64,000 nt of DNA, from assembly GCA_024280835.1 (NCBI GenBank), contig JAJRPJ010000010.1, positions 62,001 to 126,000 on the forward strand. The letters run 5' to 3'. The notes under the pieces are model-generated. The model searched no databases and was not told the DNA's origin. It saw only the letters and a list, made by a program, of their open reading frames with translations. Origin of the DNA: Candidatus Zixiibacteriota bacterium (lineage in GTDB: Bacteria; Zixibacteria; MSB-5A5; GN15; JACZUZ01). Shown here piece after piece: positions 53,103-62,717 of this stretch. Within the stretch, counting starts at the first letter, position 1; every line of letters starts with the position of its first letter. The position numbers were made by a program, and so were the translations under genes.

Positions 53103-56100
53103 TTATTTTAGTAGGGTCATTTTTCGGGTTTGGGTGTAGTCGGCGGTTTTTAGGCGGTAGAAGTAGATGCCGCTGGCTACTGATGAGCCGGAATTGTCGG
53201 CGCCGTCCCAGAGGATTTGATGGGCGCCAGCGGGGTAGGCGCCCTGCGCTAGGGCGCGGATTTCTTGGCCGAGCACATTGTAAATTGTTAGTGTCAAATC
53301 TGTGCGCTGAGCTAATGTGAAAGCGATTTGTGTGGTGGGGTTAAACGGATTGGGGTAGTTTTGCGCCAATGAAAACTCACTGGGCAAGGTGACATCATCG
53401 TCATCCGTGACATCAGTTTGGAAGTGTACATAACCCTGTATGTAAACATTGGGGCCTTCAGTGCGCGCATCAACCCAGCTGACCCAAGATCTACCACGCA
53501 CAGCGAGAGCGCTGGGCGCGGTCATTGACGGAGCCGCTGCTAGTGACAGTGGTTGGTTGCCGCCTGCGGGTGTTATATCGGCGTTGAAGTTTTGGGTGTA
53601 AATCCTGCGTTCGAGACCTCGTGAATCAACCCAAGCCATCAAGACATTACCGAACTCATCTACAGAAACTGAAGGTTCCACAGGAGCGGCGTCTAGGTTG
53701 TCTGGAATCTCAATTGATGCGGCAAGTTTTGTGCCTGTGTTTGAGAAGACAGTTAGGTACATTGAGACATGATTAACAGCGTTTGTTCCTTGCCAGAGCA
53801 GGAATATTTTGCCGCTATTGTCGACATCACTATCAAAGTCTGAGATAGTGACACCAGCTACATCTGTGGCAAAGACGAATGAGCCGAGAATTGTTTGGCT
53901 AGTGTTGTAGCGTTTGACATTGATGGTAGTTCCGCCAAAAGCCGCTGGACTGAGCCAAGCGATGACGAAGACGTTGTTATTATCCACGGAGACAATCGGT
54001 TTGAGAGCGATATTCCCAGAGCCAACGCTTGAGATTGAGAACTCAGAGCCAGAGACTGCGCCACTTGCATCCAGAAAACGTACAAACACTTGGGGTGTTC
54101 CATTGCGAGAGTCCAGCCAAGCAACAAGCGCAGAGCCATCGGAGGCGATGGCTACACTTGGAGTTGATTTGGGAGCTATGGCGCTAGTTGGATCGCCAGA
54201 GACTAATATTTCATTGGTAGTGACAGCGCCACCTGCGATTCCATAGCGAACAAAAATTCGTGAGCCATTAACACCAGAGATGAATCGTTCGTCATTCCAA
54301 GCGACAATGTATGACTGTGTATTGGCGGCTATTGTTGGTTCGGATTGCACTCCACTGGCGGCGTCTTCATTGAGTAGGCGATTAGCGCCGCTTAAAGCGC
54401 CGTCGATTCGGCTGGCTTGCAAATAAATATCACCACCATCACGGCGTAAGTCGCGGAAGACAGTGACGATTGAAGTACCGTCAATGACTGCAACTTCGGG
54501 TTGATCCGAAACCGCGCCAGCGAGATCATCATTGACTGCTACAGGTGAGCTGGTGATGGGCGCGAGGTTGACATCGGCGGCTACTAAGCGAATGTCTTTG
54601 TCGCCTGCGTTTTGCAATTCCCAAACTAGGGCGTGCATATCACCACAGACAAGCGCTGGACTGACAGGTTGATTAGTTGGCTCACTGGAGAGAACGACTG
54701 GTCCGCCGATTTGGGTTAGTGAGGCGTCAAATTTTTGTGCCAGAGCAAAGGCAACTGCGCCGTAGCCGCAGTATGTTGCTGAGATTAGGCCAGTGGCGCT
54801 GACAGCCATATCGACATCTAAATAGAGTGTTAGGCTATCGAGAGGAGAGACAGGAAGATTCGCTCCGACTAGTCCGACACCAGCTTGTTTGCTAAAGCGT
54901 TGCATGAATACAGTCCATGCCGAGCGTGTGTCCGACCAACTAGTTACGAAGCCGTGGATTCCAGAATAAACCAAGGCCGGTAAGAACTGGCCCTGCGATT
55001 GGGCATCGACATCGACAAGGTTGATTTCGGGGCCTTGTGCGACACCAGCGGAATCATAACGGCGTAAGTAAATATCTGCGACTCCTGAGCGGTAATCTTC
55101 CCATGCGACACCTAAGCCGCCGTTCTCATCGAAGGCTAGAGTTGGAACCCAATGTGAGGCTAGGCCGATATCGGTGTTGACTGTTTGTGTGGCGCCGACT
55201 AACACTCCGCTGGAGTTATAGCGGCGTAAAGAGATTGTTGAGCCTTGGAGGTGTGACTCATAGGCTATTGCAAATTCTCCATTGGAGCGCGCATCTATGG
55301 TAAATGGTCCCGCATATTCGCCAGAGGAGGCGTCATTGGCGACGAAGTCCGCCAAGTCTATGGTTAGGTCAGTATTGAGTCGGGCCACTCGGATTTCTCC
55401 AGCGGCGACGTCGCGATAACCGAGATAGAACTTGTTAGATATAGTGGCAACTAGTAGAGGATCGGCCAAGTCAAAACCGTCATTGCGTCCAGCGATTAGA
55501 ACATTGCCTCCGACAGCTACGCCAGTTGCGGTGTACTTTTGCAGGAAGATTTTTTGGCTGCCTTCGCGCTGGTCTTCGAAGCCCACGATAATTGAACCAT
55601 CGGCTAATTGGCAGACAGTTGGTGAACTTTGCCAAAAGTGGGCGGGTGAGATTGATTCGGAGAGCCGAATGTCATCTGCGAGACTTGCCGAAGAGGCCGA
55701 GTAGCTTGAAGATTCGGAACTTTGGTAGCTGAGAACCTGATTTGAGTTATAAGAGCGAGTTTTGGCGCCTGAGAGATAGTATACTAGGCTCTGGTCGTGT
55801 CTCTGGGCTCTTTCGAGCAAGGTTGGATGCAGTAAGGTTTGATTCACTGGCGCCGCTTGGACATTGCTGCAAATATGAAAGAAGACCATAAATACGACCC
55901 ATAGAATAGCCAATAGGGAAACTGGACTTTTGCCCCAGAGTTTTTCTAGAGACAGCTTTTCTAGACTAGGCTTCTCTAGCGATAGCTTTTTTGAAGACAT
56001 CATATCTAGTTGCGATTGGCTTTGGTTCATAGCTTCTTTTTGTATCATCATCTCAATAATTCTAGTTTTTTCAATAATCTGCTCGAAATACTGAAGACAT

Positions 56101-56138
56101 GCTTTCTTCGGTGCAGTGGAGCGCAAAGATTGTGCCAC
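53103..56138 (-). CDS. Large secreted repeat protein with C-terminal sorting module
   Basis: Up to 1011 residues. The predicted signal segment lies at about 70-92 (SPVSLLAILWVVFMVFFHIC, then SNVQAAP), so a later start, such as Met30, 31, 37, 46 or 47, may be real; none has a good ribosome site and GTG 56138 is the longest option. Residues about 45-68 repeat LSLEK three times. The body (about 140-900) is a series of about 45-residue beta-propeller-like units with the recurrent pattern W.D.R.G...I[YF].[QR] (for example WEDYRSGVADIYLRRY, WNDERF, WLDSRNGTPQVFVRF, WVDSRGLERRIYTQNF). It ends with NYPNPFNPTTQIAFTL and SGIYFYRLKTADY, TRKMTLLK, the sorting module. Confidence 0.82.
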   Translation of the reverse strand: MAQSLRSTAPKKACLQYFEQIIEKTRIIEMMIQKEAMNQSQSQLDMMSSKKLSLEKPSLEKLSLEKLWGKSPVSLLAILWVVFMVFFHICSNVQAAPVNQTLLHPTLLERAQRHDQSLVYYLSGAKTRSYNSNQVLSYQSSESSSYSASSASLADDIRLSESISPAHFWQSSPTVCQLADGSIIVGFEDQREGSQKIFLQKYTATGVAVGGNVLIAGRNDGFDLADPLLVATISNKFYLGYRDVAAGEIRVARLNTDLTIDLADFVANDASSGEYAGPFTIDARSNGEFAIAYESHLQGSTISLRRYNSSGVLVGATQTVNTDIGLASHWVPTLAFDENGGLGVAWEDYRSGVADIYLRRYDSAGVAQGPEINLVDVDAQSQGQFLPALVYSGIHGFVTSWSDTRSAWTVFMQRFSKQAGVGLVGANLPVSPLDSLTLYLDVDMAVSATGLISATYCGYGAVAFALAQKFDASLTQIGGPVVLSSEPTNQPVSPALVCGDMHALVWELQNAGDKDIRLVAADVNLAPITSSPVAVNDDLAGAVSDQPEVAVIDGTSIVTVFRDLRRDGGDIYLQASRIDGALSGANRLLNEDAASGVQSEPTIAANTQSYIVAWNDERFISGVNGSRIFVRYGIAGGAVTTNEILVSGDPTSAIAPKSTPSVAIASDGSALVAWLDSRNGTPQVFVRFLDASGAVSGSEFSISSVGSGNIALKPIVSVDNNNVFVIAWLSPAAFGGTTINVKRYNTSQTILGSFVFATDVAGVTISDFDSDVDNSGKIFLLWQGTNAVNHVSMYLTVFSNTGTKLAASIEIPDNLDAAPVEPSVSVDEFGNVLMAWVDSRGLERRIYTQNFNADITPAGGNQPLSLAAAPSMTAPSALAVRGRSWVSWVDARTEGPNVYIQGYVHFQTDVTDDDDVTLPSEFSLAQNYPNPFNPTTQIAFTLAQRTDLTLTIYNVLGQEIRALAQGAYPAGAHQILWDGADNSGSSVASGIYFYRLKTADYTQTRKMTLLK

Positions 56139-56700
56139 TTCAGACGAGTTGTTCCCTAGAGGGCTTCTGAGCTACTGCATGGCCTCTGAAAGATGTGTCT
56201 TGCTTCGGTGTGATTCCTCGGTTTTGGACTCGGCGCAATGTTGCCTTAGTCGTATTTCTTTGTCTGACAGTGACTTATACTAGTTGATGTTTCGCGTTAA
56301 ATCGCAGTCTGTACCCCAGTAAATCTAGCCTTTCGGCTGTCTGCAAGCGACTTTTTGGAGAACTGTTGCGCAATTTCTTGCGCAAATTATTGCTGTCCTA
56401 CGCCTATTTCCGTAATTCAAGGGATATATAGTTGCAGGTCTACAATTTCGTTGGATGGTTCTACTGTATCTAGACGCTGAGAAGTGAGGTAATGTGCGTA
56501 AGACCTGTATTAGCTCAGACTGTGCTGAATCAGAAACGACGGCTTTATTGGACTGTAAGCGTATGATTACGTGCGGCTATTGAAGCAAAAATGCCAACGA
56601 AATGACGCTGATAGAAGATAGTCTAAGGTCGGGAATTTGGCAAGGTGTTATTGTGGATGGGTAAGACGATAATTGATTGAAGCTGGCGTTTTGTTGATTG
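56139..56700. other. Intergenic region between the large secreted gene and the HDOD operon
   Basis: 562 nt without a supported gene. Contains two copies of TTGCGCAA (56366-56373 and 56378-56385), each self-palindromic. Other small hairpins are seen but no terminator of clear form on the minus strand. Confidence 0.5.
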
Positions 56701-58071
56701 CTAATCAATTTGGGCAGGAACGAGATTCTTGCTTAGGTTTTCAATCTTGTTTCTTTGCTCAACGATCTTGCCTTCGAGGTCCAGAATCACAAGTTCTTCA
56801 TGATAATGGACTGTTTGCAATTCTGTGAGTTCGTCGATGGCCTCGAGAGTGGCTTTCATGACGTCAATCGAGCTATGAATAATATCTGCGCTGCGATCGA
56901 TTAGTCCTTTGGGATCTGAGATATCACCTCGCGCGGCTCGGATTTGCAGGAGCTGAGTGTGGCCTTGAATTGTGGCATTGGCGTTGTTGAGATAGTGATT
57001 GTATGAGCCAGAAATTGTATGGAGAGTTTTGAGAAAGCAGTTCTCGGTTTTCTCACGAACGATTTCATCTTGTAGTTCGCGGTTTTTGCTGAGCAAGTCC
57101 TCGACAAGCAAGTACTGAGCATAGAGTGCGCTATTAGCGTCTTTGAGCATGCTGTTTTTGTCACCAACATCGATTTGCAAGTACGAGGCTTGGACAATTA
57201 GCTCTTCGGCCATTTTCTCTTCAATTTCAAACAGCGTTTCATTGGGCAGTGACAAACGTTGGACAATCGCTGCGCGCAATTCATAGCGCTCTACTGCATC
57301 ACCTGAGCGGTCGAACATGCGATTTCTTGAGACAGTGTTGGCGAGCGCGATGCAAAGTTCAAGGCCGCTGAATTGTTTCGATGTTTTGACAGCATCCGAG
57401 TGCATGTGATGGTTGCCAACAGCGTTACAGATGTGCTCTGGGATATTCCATTGTTTGAGAATGAACTCTCCCGCTGCGGCGTGTGAGGCGCTCCATTCTT
57501 TGCTTTCGAGCTCACAAAGTTTGCCGCCTGCTTCAACTTCATTGCAGATTTCCTGATAGCGCACCGAGAATGAATTGTCGAGTATCAGCATGCCGATGTC
57601 ATGCAAAAGACCAGCGATAAAGGCTTCGCTGGGGTCAACGATTGAAGTTTCAGAGGTTGATTTGTTGATGATTTCAGCTAGCAATTTTGCGGCGACTGCT
57701 GTTTCTAGCGCATGGCGCCAAAAGCGTGGTCGTGACAGGGCGCCCTGCAATGATTCTGTCAGTGAATAAACCGATGAAGCCAAGGCAAAACTTAGGGCCG
57801 ATCTGAAACCAATTAGTTGAGTGGCTTTGTTGATACTGCCAACATCGCGCGCTTGACCATAGAGCGGGCTATTTGCAGCGCGAAGTATTCGTGCAGTCAA
57901 TCCTGGATCACGACGAATCACATCGGCAAGTTGATTTGTGGAGGCGTTTTCATCGTCGGCCAAAGCAATAATCTGAGCCAGAGTTTGTGGCAAAGATGAA
58001 AGCTCGGGGTTTTCGGATAAGATTCGTTCGAAAAGAGCCTCGGATTGGAGTTTGGCTTCTGCTGGTTTCAT
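56701..58071 (-). CDS. HDOD domain protein with an H-box-like C-terminal region
   Basis: 456 residues. The HDOD domain (about 20-225) has LPQTLAQIIALADDENAS, IRRDPGLTARILRAANSPLYG, and HDIG in GLLHDIGMLI. HDOD proteins lack metal phosphodiesterase activity in most cases and act as signalling scaffolds. After a helical linker (about 300-345) comes KTLHTISGSYNHYLNNANATIQGHTQLL (given in two parts: HTISGSYNHYLNN and ANATIQGHTQLL), which resembles the dimerisation and phosphoacceptor helix of histidine kinases, with NHYLNN in place of SHELNN, followed by a helix at 395-455. No ATPase domain follows. It is the last gene of the four-gene operon (32 nt after the YprB-like gene). Confidence 0.82.
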   Translation of the reverse strand: MKPAEAKLQSEALFERILSENPELSSLPQTLAQIIALADDENASTNQLADVIRRDPGLTARILRAANSPLYGQARDVGSINKATQLIGFRSALSFALASSVYSLTESLQGALSRPRFWRHALETAVAAKLLAEIINKSTSETSIVDPSEAFIAGLLHDIGMLILDNSFSVRYQEICNEVEAGGKLCELESKEWSASHAAAGEFILKQWNIPEHICNAVGNHHMHSDAVKTSKQFSGLELCIALANTVSRNRMFDRSGDAVERYELRAAIVQRLSLPNETLFEIEEKMAEELIVQASYLQIDVGDKNSMLKDANSALYAQYLLVEDLLSKNRELQDEIVREKTENCFLKTLHTISGSYNHYLNNANATIQGHTQLLQIRAARGDISDPKGLIDRSADIIHSSIDVMKATLEAIDELTELQTVHYHEELVILDLEGKIVEQRNKIENLSKNLVPAQID

Positions 58072-58103
58072 ACTCGCATTATCGGCCTAAAGACCTGCGA
58101 ATC

Positions 58104-59474
58104 TTACTTTTTGGAAGAAGTTAGGGCAGATTTTGAGATGATTTTTGCGGCGATTCGTTTCTTAAGGCGCAGACGTCTTTTGTCCCAGTTATCAGTTTTG
58201 GTTTTTGGCGTTAGCGCATGATTCAAATTGAAACGTAGGCCGCTTTCGGTTAGCGCCAATGCGTTTTGATAGTCTTTGCAACGATGCTCGTACCATTTGG
58301 CCAATTCCAAGCGCGCCGCCTGTGAAGGACGACGATTCTTTGGTTGAAAACAGTCACTGGATTCTAGGCGGCGCCAGATTCCAACAGCTTTATCAAAATC
58401 ACCTGCGCGTTTGAAAACCATTGCGCGTTGGAACTCGATTTCAGAGTCGCCAAGTTTGGTGAACTCGTCATCACGTTCTTTACCGATTTTGACAGCCAAG
58501 TCTCGCAGGCCACCTGCTTTGCGTTTTTCACAGATGCGCATCAGTGAGTAGGCATCCAGCGGAGACTGCAAAGTCGAACTGGCGCTTGTGAAAGATTCAG
58601 AGATTACCGCGACCAAAGCCGCCAGTGAAACAATGTCTTTGCGGTTGTGTGAAATTACATCGGCTAGCTGAGATGTTTCATCGGTATGAATCCAGTCCAG
58701 ATAGACTGAGGGCACCAGATAGCCTGGGATGTCATCGCCGCGCTCGTAGCCTAGGGCGTGACGTTCGATATTCCCGAGTGAACAATCACCTAGGCGGCGT
58801 TTGAATAATGAACGTGAGGGGTGTAGCAAATCAATGTGGTGACGGAATGGGATTTCACGGGCGATGCGGTGGATGATGAGTCTGTCTTCAATCAAAGGTT
58901 TGTCGAAGGACTTGCCATTGTAAGAGACAAGAATACGTTTCTCGGAAAACTCTGCGAAAATATCTTCTAGCATCGCCGCTTCATCGGCAAAATCAGGAAT
59001 GATATACTGACGTGTTTCGAAGCCTCCTGAGACAAAGAAACCAAACCCGATTAAGAATGGCACAGCGCCTGCGCCAGAGAGACCTGTTGTCTCTGTGTCG
59101 AAAAACAAGAAGTCATTAGGTCTTACTTCTATGTCTTCACCTGCGGCAGAGAAATGTGAGAGTAGGTAGGTGGTTTTTTGCAGAGACTTGAACTTTATTG
59201 ACCCATGAATATAATCATGGTCATAGTGTTGTTTTAGGCAAAGATATTCCCCAGAAGAGGAGCTGACAATTTCTCCGCCCAAGGCTCTTCTAAGTTTCTC
59301 GGCTTTCTTGGAGACAGTCGTTTTTGATTTTGACTCAGTAGATGTTTTGGCAGAAGACAGAGCTGTGTGGGAGCGTCCTAATTGCGCTTGGGCGCGTTTG
59401 AGACGGGCTTTGGTGTCCTCAGCCGAGGACTTTGTTGAAGATTGGGCCGGTGATTTTTTTTGTGGTTTCTGCAT
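58104..59474 (-). CDS. YprB-like RNase H-fold exonuclease
   Basis: 456 residues. A basic, Ser/Lys-rich N-terminus (to about 90) precedes the nuclease domain (about 105-290): DFLFFDTETTGLSG (exo I, DxE), ILVSYNGKSFDKPLIEDRL (exo II) and SHNRKDIVSLAALVA (exo III-like), the pattern of the RNase H-like YprB family (PF13482). The C-terminal half (about 310-456) is helical and TPR-like (WRRLESSDCF..., ALALTESGLRFN). Function in nucleic-acid processing is likely, substrate unknown. It starts 51 nt after the HEAT protein. Confidence 0.84.
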   Translation of the reverse strand: MQKPQKKSPAQSSTKSSAEDTKARLKRAQAQLGRSHTALSSAKTSTESKSKTTVSKKAEKLRRALGGEIVSSSSGEYLCLKQHYDHDYIHGSIKFKSLQKTTYLLSHFSAAGEDIEVRPNDFLFFDTETTGLSGAGAVPFLIGFGFFVSGGFETRQYIIPDFADEAAMLEDIFAEFSEKRILVSYNGKSFDKPLIEDRLIIHRIAREIPFRHHIDLLHPSRSLFKRRLGDCSLGNIERHALGYERGDDIPGYLVPSVYLDWIHTDETSQLADVISHNRKDIVSLAALVAVISESFTSASSTLQSPLDAYSLMRICEKRKAGGLRDLAVKIGKERDDEFTKLGDSEIEFQRAMVFKRAGDFDKAVGIWRRLESSDCFQPKNRRPSQAARLELAKWYEHRCKDYQNALALTESGLRFNLNHALTPKTKTDNWDKRRLRLKKRIAAKIISKSALTSSKK

Positions 59475-59525
59475 TTCAAGAGATAGAGTCGCAATCTCTT
59501 GATTGAATCTAGATCAATGATTGCA

Positions 59526-60560
59526 TTACTCTGGTGTTTTTTCTGTATCGTCGAAACGCGCAATTGCGCTGTCTATAGACTGGATAACGTAGATTGAGGA
59601 CTCTGTCAATCGCAAATTTACCAAAATGCCCCATTCGTCGCCAGGGGTGAACTCTCCCAAGGCTCGAACCGCAGCTCCACGGCGCAATTTACGCTGGGAG
59701 CGGAATTGTTTTTCGAGCGCCGAAACGATTTGGGCGGTCAAATTATCTCGTTCAGATTCGGGGAGATTTGCTAACTTGGCGCCAATCATACCCAAGGCGC
59801 GGCAGGCCAAATCTCCGGCGGCGGTATGGTCTGTTTTCGTATACTTTCCTAGCTCATCGATAACTTGTTCTGTGTTACCAGCTATGGTTGCTGAATCAGT
59901 CGCTATTTTAACTAGCGCCGAGACGGCATTCAGACGCGCTCCATAGTAACTGTCATTGAGGGCTATCAGCAAATTGTTAGTCAGCGCTAGGTCCTGAAAT
60001 TGTCCCGCCGCCCATACTGCGGACTTGCGAGTTTGGCCAACTGAATCCGACATTCTTTGTGAGACAATATTGAAAGCGGCGTCTGTTGGCGTGTTTCCCA
60101 AAATCTTACCTAGCGCACGCAGCGCATATTCGCGCACTTGCCAGTTGTCATGCTCGCAGGCTTTGATGAGTTCGTCAGTGGCCTCTAGCGCTTCGGGACC
60201 AATATCGCCTAGCGCCCAGCAAATGCGTTTTAGTTGGATTGGCGTTTGCAGGGTTTGTAACGCTGAACTCAGTAATGGCGCCGCGGGTTGGCCGATAGTT
60301 TTGAGAATACGAATGACTGTTAAGCGCTCGCGCGCATCGGGTGTGGTGAGTTTGCTTATCAAACGCGAAACAGCTTTGGCGCCGAGTTCGGCAAGTTGGG
60401 CTTTTGCGGGTTCAACTTGATCACGGTATTTTAGTTCTCCTGAACTAGCGACTACAAACAATGAATCAACGAGCTTATCTATACTTTGAGCTTTAGCATT
60501 CAAAGTTGGGGTCAGCAAAGTAGAAGCAGAAATTGCGAGTAATAGTATTGCGTGTTTCAT
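59526..60560 (-). CDS. Secreted HEAT-repeat protein
   Basis: 344 residues with a signal peptide (MKHAILLLAISASTLLT to LNAKAQ). HEAT/PBS-lyase repeats span about 40-320: AVSRLISKLTTPDARERL..., AALGDIGPEA-type turns such as ALGDIGPEALE, ALRALGKILGN and SAVWAAGQFQD, NAVSALVKIA. It is a helical scaffold that probably binds protein partners in the periplasm. Its ATG overlaps the stop of the DxxGxDxY protein (ATGA), so the two are translationally coupled, which suggests a complex. Confidence 0.83.
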   Translation of the reverse strand: MKHAILLLAISASTLLTPTLNAKAQSIDKLVDSLFVVASSGELKYRDQVEPAKAQLAELGAKAVSRLISKLTTPDARERLTVIRILKTIGQPAAPLLSSALQTLQTPIQLKRICWALGDIGPEALEATDELIKACEHDNWQVREYALRALGKILGNTPTDAAFNIVSQRMSDSVGQTRKSAVWAAGQFQDLALTNNLLIALNDSYYGARLNAVSALVKIATDSATIAGNTEQVIDELGKYTKTDHTAAGDLACRALGMIGAKLANLPESERDNLTAQIVSALEKQFRSQRKLRRGAAVRALGEFTPGDEWGILVNLRLTESSIYVIQSIDSAIARFDDTEKTPE

Positions 60561-62587
60561 TGTCCGCCTCCTAGACTGTCAGTTGCCTGTGGTGAGACAA
60601 ACCATTCTTTTTGCCATTCTTCCCACTGGCAGTCCAAGCCACCGCCCCAGACTCCTGCGGCTTGCCAGACGCTATTGTTGGCGCCATAGCCGTCGTAATC
60701 ATCTTGGCCATCTAGGTCGAGCATCAAACCGAGTGAACCAAACTCTCGGCGAGGGTTGCCATAGCCGTGTGTGTTTTTGGGGTTGCCGATGTGGTAGCGG
60801 TCGTCACCTGAAACATCGCTGAGCAAACCGACTCCATTGGCCGAGCCTGCCGCTTGTGACAGGTCAACGGCATAGTAGATATCAGAGCCGCTTCGGTCAT
60901 AGAGGGCGCCGAATGAATAATCATGTCCGCAACCTTGTGAGACACCTTTACTGCGGTAGACATCGGAGCCGTTATTGTCGACCAAAATGCCAAGTGTCAT
61001 ATGTGTTCCTGCGCCTTGGGCATATTGATAAGCCAGATATAGGTCGGAGCCACTTTTGTCGAATAAGAACCCGATACTTCGCCAGTAACTCGCGCCTTGT
61101 CCGAAAATATCTGCGAGATAGGTGTCATTGCCAGCGAAATCGAGCAGTCCGCCTATGCCGCCAGAGAGATGTGGGCGCAGGCCATAGCCGAAGCCTTGTG
61201 ATAGTGACAGATAGTGATTGTCATAGCGTAGGTAGTCGGCGTATTTATTGCCAGCAATGTAATTGTCATTGCCGCCTTTATCAATCAACAAGCCGACACC
61301 AGAACTGAAGCCCATGCCTTGTGACAGTAGCGCCGCGCGGTAGATGTCATGCCCAGAGATGTCATAGAGAATGCCCATTCCGAAGCCGCCCGCGCCTTCG
61401 GTGAATGTGTCACCGAGATAACTGTCATCACCTTCTGCGTCATAGAGAATTCCGACTCCAAAGAATCCAGAGCCGATAGAATAGTTGCCACTGCGATAGA
61501 TGTCATCACCAGCTAGGTCAATGAGGATTCCGACGGAGAACAGGCTGGCGCCGATGGTGAAATCGCTGGTTCCGTTGTAGATGTCATCGCCTGAGAGGTC
61601 GATGATGATAGTTGGATGTGGTTTAGCGGGGTTGTAGCTGAGGTCGTAGTGGTCATTGCCGCCAAGGTCGATGATGACTGAGAATTCGCCAGTGTGGTAG
61701 TCATCGCCTGGGCCGCTGATTTTCCAGTCGTCGTGTTGGCCGAGGTATAATTCTTTGCGCACACGATTTGGGATTTCAACGTCTGTGCGAATTACATCAG
61801 TGAGCGATGTACCGTGTCTTTGGAGTCCTGCGACAAATAGTTTGACCTGCTTGAGAGTTTCTAGAAAACTTTCGATTCCTTGTTGATTCAAGAAACGTGG
61901 GCGGAAGTTTACGCCGATTTTTGCGAGTGTGACAGTTTGCTGGCGTTCGGTTTGTTGGATTGAGTCTATGGCATAAATGTCGCGGTCGTTGATGTTTTCA
62001 TCTTCGAGTAACAGATTTGGGGCTGCGGTGGTGATGAACTTACGTTCTTTGGCGCTTAGGTTTTTTAGAGCTGAATCTGTGGCCGCTGGAAGTGTTACGA
62101 AAATCGTACTGTGTAAGGAAGTCAGTAGAGCATTGAGGTCGTCATTTTGGTAATACAAATTGACACCACTGAGCATATTTATTGGCGCTTCGGCAACTGC
62201 GGAGTGTTTGTTTTCATTAAACCCTTCGGCCTGTCGCGAATCCTCTAGCGCTCGGGTTAGTGTCTGCTCGATTGATTCATGGTTGGCATTTGACCAATCA
62301 TCGACAAAATTGATTAGATCGAGTGGATTGTGGTTGAAGTGTAGGAAGCGCTCAAGGGCATATTTGTCGGGGGGCATGTAATCATCTCGAAAGCCAAAAT
62401 CCGAGCGCCGCAGGTTTTGATATTCAAGCAAGGCCGCGAAACCTTCGCGCTCACGGTTTTTGATTTTTTCGAGAGAGAGAGCCGTTGTGTCATTTGTTTG
62501 GGCGTTGACTGTCTCAGCGCCAAGAAACATGAGAGCGCTGACGGTGATTATTGATATTGTTTGAAGATGGGAGATGAGTTGTTTCAT
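60557..62587 (-). CDS. Secreted DxxGxDxY tandem-repeat protein
   Basis: 676 residues, signal peptide (about 1-30, MKQLISHLQTISIITVSALMF to VNAQTN). The N-terminal half (to about 285) is helical/mixed without recognised motifs. From about 300 to 650 it has at least 12 repeats of 28-35 residues built on LxDxxGxDxYxxx..QGxG.xxGxG: for example LIDLAGDDIYRSG, LYDAEGDDSYLGD, LYDISGHDIYRAA, LIDKGGNDNYIAG, LVDNNGSDVYRSK, LYDRSGSDIYYAV. Regular Asp, Gly and Tyr positions suggest a beta-solenoid with possible metal ligands, different from RTX nonapeptides. I do not recognise a named family. First gene of the HEAT, YprB and HDOD operon. Confidence 0.78.
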   Translation of the reverse strand: MKQLISHLQTISIITVSALMFLGAETVNAQTNDTTALSLEKIKNREREGFAALLEYQNLRRSDFGFRDDYMPPDKYALERFLHFNHNPLDLINFVDDWSNANHESIEQTLTRALEDSRQAEGFNENKHSAVAEAPINMLSGVNLYYQNDDLNALLTSLHSTIFVTLPAATDSALKNLSAKERKFITTAAPNLLLEDENINDRDIYAIDSIQQTERQQTVTLAKIGVNFRPRFLNQQGIESFLETLKQVKLFVAGLQRHGTSLTDVIRTDVEIPNRVRKELYLGQHDDWKISGPGDDYHTGEFSVIIDLGGNDHYDLSYNPAKPHPTIIIDLSGDDIYNGTSDFTIGASLFSVGILIDLAGDDIYRSGNYSIGSGFFGVGILYDAEGDDSYLGDTFTEGAGGFGMGILYDISGHDIYRAALLSQGMGFSSGVGLLIDKGGNDNYIAGNKYADYLRYDNHYLSLSQGFGYGLRPHLSGGIGGLLDFAGNDTYLADIFGQGASYWRSIGFLFDKSGSDLYLAYQYAQGAGTHMTLGILVDNNGSDVYRSKGVSQGCGHDYSFGALYDRSGSDIYYAVDLSQAAGSANGVGLLSDVSGDDRYHIGNPKNTHGYGNPRREFGSLGLMLDLDGQDDYDGYGANNSVWQAAGVWGGGLDCQWEEWQKEWFVSPQATDSLGGGQ

Positions 62588-62717
62588 GCCACCAGAATAA
62601 TGCCAGTGAAATGGGGATACAAGATAGAAAGAATGTTGGTGGAGCTATTGTTATTCTGAACTAGCGTGTCTTTTCTTGCGGTCAAAGAGGATTCGAATTG
62701 ATTGGTTGAAACGAACC

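Noticed and set aside
56280-56360. Possible cyclic-di-GMP (GEMM) riboswitch on the minus strand
   Set aside because: A GGGGTAC...GAAAGGC look was noticed, but the conserved GGG-A-CGCAAAG core is missing.
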